From contig JAKIUS010000120.1 of the NCBI GenBank assembly GCA_021647445.1, positions 1 through 5,742 of the forward strand: DNA of 5,742 bases, given 5' to 3'. The position numbers and the translations under genes were made by a program. Positions 1-5,742 of this stretch are shown here, piece after piece. The stretch is from Geopsychrobacter sp. Its GTDB lineage: Bacteria > Desulfobacterota > Desulfuromonadia > Desulfuromonadales > Geopsychrobacteraceae. The notes under the pieces are model-generated. The model ran no database searches and had not been told where the DNA came from. It saw only the letters and a program-made list of their open reading frames with translations. How positions within the stretch are numbered: position 1 is the stretch's first letter; each line of letters opens with the position of its first letter.

Positions 1-1050
1 CCAGACATAGGTGCTCCCCTCGACCTTTTCGGTGTCGGCATCCTCCGCCGCATAGTAGCCACCTTGTGGGTCACGCATTTTATTCTGCAGGTAGTCGAAA
101 ATCTCACGCGCAGTTTCTGCATAGGCCTGTTGGCCGGTCAGCCTGTAGGCCGCAAGGTAGACTGACGCCAGACCGGCTTGATCGTAGAGCATTTTTTCGA
201 AGTGAGGCACCAGCCACTCGTTGTCGGTCGAATAGCGGTGAAACCCGTACCCGAGCTGATCGTAGATGCCGCCGTTGCGCATGGCGGTCAGGGTTTTCTC
301 GACCATTGCCAGCAGGTGGGGATCTTGCTGGGTCTGATAACGCTGCAGCAGAAAAGCCAGTTGGTGCGGCCGCGGAAACTTGGGAGCGCTGCCGAAGCCA
401 CCCCATTTGGAATCAAACTCGGTGCTCATCTGCGCTGTCGCCTGTGGCAACAGGCTGGGGTCAAATGGTGATGCTGCGGCAGATGGCGACATTTGGGCCA
501 GAAACTGACGGGCATCACTGCTTAGTTTCTGCGGATGATCGGCCCAGGCGGCGGCAATCTGCGGCAGCAGATCAACCATACCGGGCCTATTGTAGCGCCC
601 CTCTTTCGGCAGGTAGGTCGCGGCGAACAAGGGGACCTTGTCCGGGGTCATGATGATTGTCAGCGGCCAGCCGCCTTGGCCGGTCAGGCGGGTGGCGACC
701 TGCATGTAAAATTGATCGATGTCGGGGCGTTCTTCGCGATCAACCTTGATCGCGACAAAATCCTTGTTCATCAAGGCCGCGACCTCTTGATCCTCGAAGC
801 TCTCATGCTCCATCACATGACACCAGTGGCAGGTCGAATAGCCGATGGAGAGAAAAATCAAGCGCTGCTCTTTTTTGGCTAAGGCAAAGGCCTCATCGGA
901 CCAGGGGAACCAGTCAACCGGGTTCTTCGCATGCTGCAACAGATAGGGGCTGAGTTCGTTCTGCAACCGGTTGGCAAAGGCCGGTTGCGGTACCACGGCC
1001 AGTAACACCGAAGCAAGACAGAGTGGGGTAAAGAAGGGATAAAATGACAT
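1..1050 (-). CDS. Thioredoxin-domain DUF255 (YyaL/SPATA20-like, COG1331) protein, C-terminus outside window
   Basis: The first 350 codons are visible; the reading frame runs off the left edge, and family members are usually about 600-700 residues, so roughly half is missing. After a putative signal sequence, the opening [17 protein letters not shown] (residues 34-50) is diagnostic of the family. The thioredoxin-like domain follows, with redox motif CHWCH (C74, C77), [10 protein letters not shown] (103-112) and a GGWPLT stretch. From about residue 200 the glycosidase-like alpha-barrel half begins: [11 protein letters not shown] (216-226), HFEKMLYDQ (283-291) and EDADTE (336-341). The start ATG is supported by AGGAG five bases upstream, with no better in-frame start. 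Residues 1-26 are hydrophobic and end in PAFA, suggesting cleavage and export to the periplasm, although the n-region lacks a positive charge. The family's biochemical role is not firmly established; a thiol-disulfide role is inferred from CxxC. It is transcribed away from the efflux operon, so a functional link is unproven. Confidence 0.93.
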   Translation of the reverse strand, partial: MSFYPFFTPLCLASVLLAVVPQPAFANRLQNELSPYLLQHAKNPVDWFPWSDEAFALAKKEQRLIFLSIGYSTCHWCHVMEHESFEDQEVAALMNKDFVAIKVDREERPDIDQFYMQVATRLTGQGGWPLTIIMTPDKVPLFAATYLPKEGRYNRPGMVDLLPQIAAAWADHPQKLSSDARQFLAQMSPSAAASPFDPSLLPQATAQMSTEFDSKWGGFGSAPKFPRPHQLAFLLQRYQTQQDPHLLAMVEKTLTAMRNGGIYDQLGYGFHRYSTDNEWLVPHFEKMLYDQAGLASVYLAAYRLTGQQAYAETAREIFDYLQNKMRDPQGGYYAAEDADTEKVEGSTYVW

Positions 1051-1055
1051 GACTG

Positions 1056-1060
1056 CTCCT
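1056..1060 (-). promoter_or_regulatory. Ribosome binding site of the DUF255 gene
   Basis: Read on the minus strand this is AGGAG, five bases before the ATG at 1050. It fixes the start of the DUF255 gene. The alternative in-frame TTG further upstream has no comparable site. Confidence 0.8.
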
Positions 1061-1079
1061 GTTGAAGATTGTGCTAACA

Positions 1080-1110
1080 AGTATAACCTTTTTGGTCATT
1101 GATATGTCAA
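1080..1110 (-). promoter_or_regulatory. Sigma-70-type promoter of the DUF255 gene
   Basis: On the minus strand a perfect -35 box TTGACA (1105-1110) is followed, after 19 bases, by TATACT (1080-1085), or after 18 bases by TTATAC (1081-1086). The spacer is slightly longer than the 17-base optimum. Transcription would begin near 1073, giving a leader of about 23 bases that includes the ribosome binding site. The call rests on sequence match and position only. Confidence 0.68.
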
Positions 1111-1220
1111 AGAGGCAGAGGCCCACATCCGGTCCTGTCAGGTTTCGTTGTCCCCCATTCGGTTGTCCCATTGAATTTTTGCTTAGCCATCTCAAGAGAA
1201 TTTGCGAGTTCATCAAATAA

Positions 1221-1252
1221 AATATGAACATCAAATGTCACCTCTTCATATT
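1221..1252. repeat. Inverted repeat AATATGAA / TTCATATT
   Basis: Two perfect 8-base arms (1221-1228 and 1245-1252) are separated by 16 bases. The arm centres are 24 bases apart, close to whole helical turns, so the arms could lie on the same DNA face for a dimeric or tetrameric regulator. A smaller ACAT-CAA-ATGT inverted repeat (1228-1238) sits inside. It is AT-rich and lacks a following T-run, so a terminator is unlikely. An operator role is inference. Confidence 0.45.
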
Positions 1253-1265
1253 GGCTTAAGGTTTC

Positions 1266-1341
1266 GGTTGCATCCTGCAACTCTCAGCAGAGAGTTAAAA
1301 TTAAAAATCGATATTTTCCACCCATAAATCCTGATGCAACC
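1266..1341. repeat. Three GTTGCA/TGCAAC words forming near and distant inverted repeats
   Basis: GTTGCA-TCC-TGCAAC (1267-1281) is a perfect inverted repeat with a 3-base centre. The left half, extended to GGTTGCATC (1266-1274), is also perfectly complementary to GATGCAACC (1333-1341), about 67 bases downstream. Three copies of one 6-base core in a 76-base intergenic stretch resemble clustered operator half-sites. Alternatively they could form mutually exclusive hairpins in a leader RNA. Which, if either, applies cannot be told from sequence alone. Confidence 0.45.
1279..1296. repeat. Perfect 7-base inverted repeat with 4-base centre (AACTCTC-AGCA-GAGAGTT)
   Basis: The arms at 1279-1285 and 1290-1296 match perfectly and flank AGCA. 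The element overlaps the TGCAAC word to its left and is followed by an A-rich tract, not a T-run, so it does not look like an intrinsic terminator in the plus direction. Its size and symmetry suit a dimeric repressor site. This is inference from position ahead of the efflux operon. Confidence 0.45.
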
Positions 1342-1423
1342 TGGTGATGATGCCTTGTATCCACTCGATATTTCAGGGGTTTTCAGTGTGTGCTGGGCTT
1401 CGTGGCTCCTGGCATTATTTTAA

Positions 1424-1474
1424 GTGACCACATATAGAAGGATTGATGGGGAAAATGAAGAAAGACTTAAGACC
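1424..1474 (+). other. Alternative GTG-initiated extension of the outer-membrane factor, not preferred
   Basis: The lipoprotein frame remains open upstream to a GTG at 1424, which would add 17 mostly polar, charged residues. There is no Shine-Dalgarno-like sequence before this GTG, and the extension would push the lipobox Cys to residue 36 behind a polar leader. I treat it as untranslated in this frame; the same bases hold the possible leader ORF in another frame. Confidence 0.5.
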
Positions 1475-1478
1475 ATGA
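1446..1478 (+). CDS. Possible 10-codon leader ORF coupled to the outer-membrane factor gene
   Basis: ATG at 1446 opens a ten-codon frame, MGKMKKDLRP, that ends in TGA at 1476-1478 and overlaps the proposed lipoprotein start (1475-1477) as ATGA. An AAGGA (1438-1442) lies three bases before its ATG, a short spacing, or 12 bases before its second ATG at 1455. The lipoprotein start itself has little Shine-Dalgarno complementarity nearby. Ribosomes finishing the leader could reinitiate on the lipoprotein gene, as the same overlap type is used between the next two genes. The peptide resembles nothing I recognise, and chance occurrence is quite possible for so short a frame. Confidence 0.33.
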   Translation: MGKMKKDLRP

Positions 1479-2890
1479 ATGGCATCAGGAAGCTTGGCTT
1501 CATTCTGATTTTGGTTTTTGTGGGCGGCTGCGCGGGTTATCAGCCCCAGCCGATCACCGCCGCCGCCATTCAGAAGCAATTTCAGCCACCAAGCGCTGAG
1601 GCGCTACACCTGCTTGCCAGCCAGATTGTTCACCCGCTGCTGCCACCACTGGAATTAAAACCGAATGAGGGGCTCTCTCCCGATAGCGCCGCTATTATTT
1701 CCGTTCTGTTGAATCCAGCTCTGCGGGCACTTCGCGACCAACGAGCGGTATCGAATGCTCAATTACTTGATGCTGGTCTGCTCCCTAATCCGGTGCTGAG
1801 TTACAGTCTTGATCTGCCGGTCGGAGGTCAAGGTGGACGAGTTAATGCCTACGGTCTGGGTTTAAATTGGCAGATTTCAGCACTCATTACACGTGCCACC
1901 CGCAACAAAGGGGTGCGGGCGCAAAATGCCGAGATCGCGTTGGATATCGCCTGGCAGGAGTGGCAGGTTGCTCAGGCGGCTAAAGCCGCAGTGTATCAGT
2001 TGGTAAGTTTGCAGCGACAAAAGGTCCTTGCCAGGCAGGACACAGGACAACTGCTTAAGAACCTTAACCATGTGAGGGATGCCGTCGCTGCGGGGGCTCT
2101 TGATACTCGGATTTGGCGCGCAACAAGGCGGGGCTGGCAACAGGCCCGTGAGACCGAGCTGGATCTTGCAAATCAGGAGGAGCACCAACGATTACGGCTC
2201 CAACGCTTACTCGGAATGCCAAGCGATCGTCCGCTGGATCTGCAGCAGGGGCTTCAGTTATCCAACAGGGTTGAACTGCCTGAAAAAAAGGTTCTGTTGC
2301 AGGGCTTAGAACAGAGACGGTTAGATCTTCTGGCCTTGCGGCGTGGCTATGAAAGCCAGGAAGCCGCTGTTCATGTGGCTATCTTACAGCAGTTTCCCAA
2401 TATCGGTATCGGGCCGACTTTCAGCCGGGACACAGATAGTTTGAAAACAACCGGTTTTAGCCTGGAGATCAGCCTGCCTATCTTTAACCACAACCAGGGC
2501 AAGATTGCGATTGCGCGAGCAACCCGGCAAAAACTTTTTGATGAGTATGCCAATCGCCTGTTCGAAGCGGATTCGGACATCGATCTACTCCTGTCGGGGA
2601 TCGGTTTTACCAATCGGCAAATTGCTCTGGCCCAGGATAACGCAGCGACCTTAAATCGCCGTTTACAGCATTCCCAAGTGGCTCTCGACGAGGGCCGAAC
2701 CGATGCCCTGTCGCATGCGACGCTCTGGAGTGACTACTTAAGGGCTCAGATGAAGGTTATGAGCCTGAAAGGGCAATTAGCCCAGTCTCTCGTGGCACTA
2801 CAATTGGCGGCGGGTTTTTACGCAATTCCATCAGCAAACCCGGTGCCAATTGTTACGCCAACGGGAATCAAACAAGGACAAACCTTATGA
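1475..2890 (+). CDS. TolC/CzcC-like outer-membrane efflux lipoprotein (OMF of an RND pump)
   Basis: This 471-residue protein should form the trimeric outer-membrane channel of the tripartite pump. From the ATG at 1475 it begins with a short basic n-region, a hydrophobic core and lipobox VGGC with C19, so a type II lipoprotein signal is likely, as in CusC. Family marks are LLNPALRALR near residues 78-87, LLPNP (102-106), and LPIFNHNQGK (334-343), which matches the LPxFNxNQG signature of CzcC-like proteins at the start of the second repeat. Two long helical stretches, each rich in Gln, Ala and Leu, correspond to the two outer-membrane efflux repeats. The frame is open to a GTG at 1424, adding 17 polar residues ahead of the signal; I prefer 1475 because it places the lipobox normally. 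The stop overlaps the adaptor start as ATGA. No internal stop or frameshift is seen. The CzcC-like motif suggests metal efflux, but substrate is not set by the channel. Confidence 0.9.
   Translation: MNGIRKLGFILILVFVGGCAGYQPQPITAAAIQKQFQPPSAEALHLLASQIVHPLLPPLELKPNEGLSPDSAAIISVLLNPALRALRDQRAVSNAQLLDAGLLPNPVLSYSLDLPVGGQGGRVNAYGLGLNWQISALITRATRNKGVRAQNAEIALDIAWQEWQVAQAAKAAVYQLVSLQRQKVLARQDTGQLLKNLNHVRDAVAAGALDTRIWRATRRGWQQARETELDLANQEEHQRLRLQRLLGMPSDRPLDLQQGLQLSNRVELPEKKVLLQGLEQRRLDLLALRRGYESQEAAVHVAILQQFPNIGIGPTFSRDTDSLKTTGFSLEISLPIFNHNQGKIAIARATRQKLFDEYANRLFEADSDIDLLLSGIGFTNRQIALAQDNAATLNRRLQHSQVALDEGRTDALSHATLWSDYLRAQMKVMSLKGQLAQSLVALQLAAGFYAIPSANPVPIVTPTGIKQGQTL
2874..2878 (+). promoter_or_regulatory. 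Ribosome binding site of the adaptor gene
   Basis: AAGGA lies eight bases before the ATG at 2887, inside the last codons of the channel gene. Together with the ATGA overlap this supports the adaptor start and coupled translation. Confidence 0.7.
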
Positions 2891-3987
2891 CCCTTAAGCC
2901 AACATTCCTGTTCAGCCTGATCGTTTTAATGGGCGGTCTGATTTTACCCCTGTGGGCTTTGCCGGGTTGCGCTGTCGCAGAGGCGGCCCCCCGCGCCGGA
3001 GAAACTCAAGCGGATTCGCCACTGATCAGTCTGGCCCGGCCAGAATTGCGGATCTTCACCCAACAGATCCCTTTTGAAGGCCAAGTCGAAGCCAAAAAGA
3101 CTACGACCCTAACCGCAACGCTGACCGCACAGATTACGGCAATCAAGGTTGAGGATCAGGCCCGGGTTAAAGAAGGGCAGTTGCTGGTACTGCTGGGTGG
3201 TTATCAGGTGACCGGGGAGCGCAGCCGACTGACAACTGAGGTTGAATCTTTGAAAGCTCAGCTCGAGCTGGTGCGGCAGACGCAACAACGCGTCAAAAAG
3301 AATTTACAGGCGCAACTGGCGACCAATGATCAGCTGGTGGCGGTGCAAAGTTCTTTAATCAAAATTGAAACTCAATGGCAGCAAACGCAGGCGAAGCTGG
3401 CGCTCTTCGAGAAGAGCTTGCGCATCACCGCGCCCATAAGTGGCACCTTCACTCGACGACAGGCCAGTGTGGGACAGCGAGTCAACGCCGGACAACTGAT
3501 TGCCGAAATCATCGATACCGATCAGCTGCGTATCGCGGCATTTATTGTGCCACCTGTGGGTCTTGAGCTTCAGGGACGGGTCGTCAGGATTCGTTGGGAC
3601 GAAAAGCAGCCGGTTATGCGCGGCATCGTCCGTAGGGTGCTGCCTCAGGACAGTAACACGGGCGCACTGAAAATCTGGATCGAAGCTGAGCAGCTTGAGC
3701 GGCGGCTGCGACCTGGCCAAACGGTTGCGGGGAGAGTGATGCTAACGGCCAGAACAAAATCTCTGGCGATTCCGCAGTCCGCGATCATCTACGATTCAGC
3801 GGAAAACCCCACCATTTTTATTCCGAGCAACGGTGATTATGTCCCTCAACAGATTCAGTTGGGCCAGGTTGACGATGGTTGGGCGGAGGTTCTCTCCGGT
3901 CTGAGTACAGATCAGACCCTGGTCACCCAGGGAGCTTATGAGCTCTTTTATCGTAAGTTTAATGAACAGTTCAAGGTAGCGGATTAA
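2887..3987 (+). CDS. RND efflux periplasmic adaptor subunit (membrane fusion protein, HlyD/CzcB-like)
   Basis: This 366-residue adaptor should bridge the inner-membrane pump and outer-membrane channel in the periplasm. Residues 5-33 form a hydrophobic export signal. Cleavage is most likely after an Ala in AVAEA (29-33); Cys28 in LPGC is a poor lipobox because of Pro at -2, so lipidation is possible but less likely. The first half of the barrel-sandwich (lipoyl-like) domain spans about 62-104 with VKEGQLLVLL. A short helical hairpin covers about 110-175, rich in Gln, Leu and Lys. The second lipoyl half (about 178-210) contains ITAPISGTFT and VGQRVNAGQLI. The beta-barrel spans about 211-290, with LRPGQTVAGRV (275-285), and the membrane-proximal domain follows with AIPQSAI. 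The C-terminus, GAYELFYRKFNEQF, is typical of CzcB/CusB-type adaptors. The mature protein has no His, no Cys and only Met244 and Met285, so the usual metal-binding positions of CusB or CzcB are not evident. Three bases separate it from the pump gene. Confidence 0.92.
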   Translation: MTLKPTFLFSLIVLMGGLILPLWALPGCAVAEAAPRAGETQADSPLISLARPELRIFTQQIPFEGQVEAKKTTTLTATLTAQITAIKVEDQARVKEGQLLVLLGGYQVTGERSRLTTEVESLKAQLELVRQTQQRVKKNLQAQLATNDQLVAVQSSLIKIETQWQQTQAKLALFEKSLRITAPISGTFTRRQASVGQRVNAGQLIAEIIDTDQLRIAAFIVPPVGLELQGRVVRIRWDEKQPVMRGIVRRVLPQDSNTGALKIWIEAEQLERRLRPGQTVAGRVMLTARTKSLAIPQSAIIYDSAENPTIFIPSNGDYVPQQIQLGQVDDGWAEVLSGLSTDQTLVTQGAYELFYRKFNEQFKVAD

Positions 3988-3990
3988 CCG

Positions 3991-5742
3991 ATGCGTAGAT
4001 TTTTACAGCTGACAATTTCTAATCCGGTCGCAGTTATCCTACAGGTGGTGATTGCCACCTGGGGTGGGGCCTTTGCCCTGTTGCACCTTCCAGTGGGGCT
4101 ATTCCCCGGTCTGGATGTGCCGGTAGTGAATGTGATTACCCATTATCCCGGTGGGGCCGCCGAAGATGTGGAACTGCTGATTACGCGGCCTATAGAGGAC
4201 CGGATCCGTAGCGTCCCCGGGGTACGACGCGTGTCCTCTACCTCGATTGACGGGATTTCGCAAGTGACAGCCGAGTTTGACTGGGGGTTACGGCTGACCG
4301 ATGCCCGTCAACTGGTCCAGGCCGAATTGGCGCCAGTTCAACGTCAGCTACCCACTGGAGCCAAACCCCGGCTGGAAAATATCGGCACGACGCTACAGGA
4401 GGTCGTCGGATATGTTGTTACGGGGGGTGGCAGTCCGATGGTATTACGTACTGCGGTGCGCAATGAACTAGCCAGTCGCCTGATGAGCGTGAATGGTGTC
4501 GCCCATGTCGAGGTTCTTGGCGGTGACGAGCCCGCCTATATTGTGCGGCTCAAAGCGGGAGCCCTAACGCGTCAACACCTGACAATCAGCGCAGTTTCTG
4601 CCGCCCTGGCCAGATACAATCAGGTGGCGGCGGTTAATTTTATCGAGCGGGGAGCACGGGAGTATTTCATTCGAGGTGACAGTCGTTTACAAACGGTAGC
4701 AGATATCCTGGCCGTGCCGATTGTGAGCAATGGTATTCATTCCGTCCTGCTGAAGGATATCGCTGAAGTTCGGCCCGGTCGAGTTCCACGTCATTATCGG
4801 GTACAGGGTAATGGCCTGCCTGCCGTTGCCTTTATTGTCAGTAAACAGTCAAAAGCCAGCACGATCGGGGTCGTAGGGGAGATTGATCAGAAACTGGCAA
4901 GCCTCAAAAATCTGCTTCCGGCTGGCGCCAAAGTGCAAAAGTTTTATGATCAGGCGGATATTGTCAGTGAAGCCCGGGATGCCCTGTTTCATGATCTGCT
5001 CGTTGGAGCAATTCTGGCGGTAGCGGTTCTTTTCTTCTTCATGGGACCTCTGCGCGCAACCCTGATTGTAACCGCAACCATTCCGATTACCCTGCTGGCG
5101 ACCCTGGCGGTTATGCAGCTCTTTGGTCAGACGCTCAATGTGATTACCCTTTCGGCGCTGACCCTGGCGGTCGGCATGGTGGTCGATGATGCCATTGTGG
5201 TGGCAGAGAGTGTGGTGCGGCACCTGCAGAGCGGAGAATCACCACAGGTTGCCAGTCTGGCTGGTGCGGTAGAAATCGCCGGACCGGATGTCTCGGGAAC
5301 CTTGACGACAGTGGCGGCCTTTGCCCCTCTGCTGTTTTTGGGTGGTATCGCTGGTCTCTTCGTGCGTCCTTTCGGACTTGTCGTCAGTGTTGCTCTTTTA
5401 GCGTCACTCGTTGTCTCCCTGACCCTGGTGCCGATGCTTTTTGGCCACATCACATTGGTCGGCCGCCACACCGCCCTTGGGGCGCGTCTGCTGGACCGCC
5501 TTGATCGGGGTTTGCAGTGCGCCCTGTGTTATGCCTTTGGTCATCGTAAACTGGTGCTTCTGTTGGGGGTTCTAAGCTTGGGCTTAGGAGGACTCGCCGC
5601 CTGGCTGGGGCCGGTGGGTATTTTGCCGCCCATTGATGAAGGCGCCATCCTTATTGAATACGTCATGCCTCCAGGCACAGCGCTGAGTGAAAGCGACCGG
5701 ATCGGCAAAATTCTGGAACAACAAGCGTTGGCCGAACCCGAT
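3991..5742 (+). CDS. RND efflux transporter permease subunit, N-terminal 584 residues (C-terminus outside window)
   Basis: This is the proton-driven inner-membrane pump of the tripartite system. RND pumps are usually 1000-1060 residues, so slightly more than half is visible. The order is: TM1 (about 13-31); first periplasmic porter region with PVGLFPGLDVPVV (34-46), YPGGAAEDVE and RPIEDRIRSVPGV; GTTLQEV (132-138); TM2 (336-353), TM3 (357-376), TM4 (about 384-406), TM5 (436-456), TM6 (461-485) and TM7 (521-540). It ends in LPPIDEG (545-551), which opens the second periplasmic loop. TM4 reads GMVVDDAIVVAES, with D399, D400 and E406 as the likely proton relay. The Asp-Asp pair matches the AcrB-type (HAE) arrangement, whereas GTTLQEV and LPPIDEG resemble the CzcA/CusA (HME) branch; substrate is therefore uncertain. 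A weak CGGA lies seven bases before the ATG; translation is probably helped by the adaptor stop three bases upstream. The gene is cut by the window edge, with no sign of damage. Confidence 0.93.
   Translation, partial: MRRFLQLTISNPVAVILQVVIATWGGAFALLHLPVGLFPGLDVPVVNVITHYPGGAAEDVELLITRPIEDRIRSVPGVRRVSSTSIDGISQVTAEFDWGLRLTDARQLVQAELAPVQRQLPTGAKPRLENIGTTLQEVVGYVVTGGGSPMVLRTAVRNELASRLMSVNGVAHVEVLGGDEPAYIVRLKAGALTRQHLTISAVSAALARYNQVAAVNFIERGAREYFIRGDSRLQTVADILAVPIVSNGIHSVLLKDIAEVRPGRVPRHYRVQGNGLPAVAFIVSKQSKASTIGVVGEIDQKLASLKNLLPAGAKVQKFYDQADIVSEARDALFHDLLVGAILAVAVLFFFMGPLRATLIVTATIPITLLATLAVMQLFGQTLNVITLSALTLAVGMVVDDAIVVAESVVRHLQSGESPQVASLAGAVEIAGPDVSGTLTTVAAFAPLLFLGGIAGLFVRPFGLVVSVALLASLVVSLTLVPMLFGHITLVGRHTALGARLLDRLDRGLQCALCYAFGHRKLVLLLGVLSLGLGGLAAWLGPVGILPPIDEGAILIEYVMPPGTALSESDRIGKILEQQALAEPD

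Larger units (their letters stand above)
1111..1445. other. Divergent intergenic control region without a convincing gene
   Basis: About 335 bases separate the DUF255 promoter from the efflux operon. No reading frame here looks coding. The stretch from about 1170 to 1320 is AT-rich compared with the flanking genes. It holds several inverted repeats, listed separately. I could not identify a confident promoter for the plus-strand operon. The best of several weak options is TTAAAA (1301-1306), 17 bases, CATAAA (1324-1329), each box matching four of six consensus bases. No regulator gene is adjacent, so any regulator would be encoded outside the window. Confidence 0.6.

Noticed and set aside
66..882. 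Three plus-strand open frames (66-653, 178-471, 535-882) and a minus-strand frame 104-406
   Set aside because: They all lie over the DUF255 gene, whose minus-strand frame contains family motifs along its whole length; the alternative translations are Arg/Gly/Ser-rich or low in recognisable pattern.
914..1234. Minus-strand open frame of 106 codons
   Set aside because: It is out of frame with the DUF255 gene, overlaps its signal sequence and promoter, has no ribosome binding site that I could see, and resembles no family.
1251..1273. Possible sigma-54 promoter (TTGGC ... TTGC)
   Set aside because: The GG and GC elements start 17 bases apart, instead of the roughly 12 needed for sigma-54 recognition.
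1279..1300. Intrinsic terminator at the 7-base hairpin
   Set aside because: The stem is not GC-rich and is followed by A residues on the plus strand; on the minus strand the flank after the stem is GCAGGATGC, also without a T-run.
1877..2613. Open frames 1877-2188 (minus), 2079-2309 (plus) and 2371-2613 (minus)
   Set aside because: All are inside the outer-membrane factor gene in other frames and show no family motifs.
3355..3720. Open frames 3355-3720 (minus) and 3375-3566 (plus)
   Set aside because: They are shadows of the adaptor gene, whose frame carries complete domain motifs across the same stretch.
4849..5471. Minus-strand open frames 4849-5223 and 5127-5471
   Set aside because: They lie opposite the transmembrane segments of the RND pump; the His/Gln/Arg-rich translations are what the complement of hydrophobic codons gives.
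1..5742. CRISPR array, transposase, tRNA or rRNA gene, toxin-antitoxin or defence genes
   Set aside because: I saw no regular repeat-spacer pattern, no terminal repeats, no RNA gene signature and no matching protein motifs in any frame; coding space is filled by the four large genes.

Overview
The window comes from a Gram-negative bacterium. It encodes three parts of an envelope-spanning RND efflux pump (outer-membrane channel, periplasmic adaptor, inner-membrane transporter) and, divergently, a DUF255/YyaL-type protein that appears to carry an export signal. Base composition is moderate (slightly above half G+C by eye). The protein style would fit a Desulfuromonas/Geobacter-like lineage, but nothing in the window proves a taxon.

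Layout. Positions 1-1050 (minus strand) hold the first 350 residues of a thioredoxin-domain DUF255 (COG1331, SPATA20/YyaL-like) protein, with a clear ribosome binding site and a near-consensus sigma-70 promoter (TTGACA / TATACT) just upstream. Positions 1111-1445 are a divergent intergenic region without a convincing gene. It contains several perfect inverted repeats and repeated GTTGCA/TGCAAC words, plausibly operator sites. A possible 10-codon leader ORF (1446-1478) follows and overlaps the next start as ATGA. Positions 1475-2890 encode a TolC/CzcC-like outer-membrane factor lipoprotein. Positions 2887-3987 encode an RND adaptor (membrane fusion protein), overlapping its predecessor as ATGA. 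From 3991 to the window end lie the first 584 residues of the RND transporter.

How the parts work together. The order channel-adaptor-pump matches czcCBA/cusCBA operons, and the overlaps or 3-base gap argue for one transcript and coupled translation. The sequence does not settle the substrate. The channel and parts of the pump look like the heavy-metal (HME) branch. However, the pump carries a drug-pump-like Asp-Asp pair in TM4, and the mature adaptor has no histidine, no cysteine and only two methionines. A metal label would therefore be premature. No regulator, mobile element, RNA gene or CRISPR array is visible. I see no wholly new system; the interest lies in the mixed pump signature, the structured divergent control region and the exported DUF255 partner.
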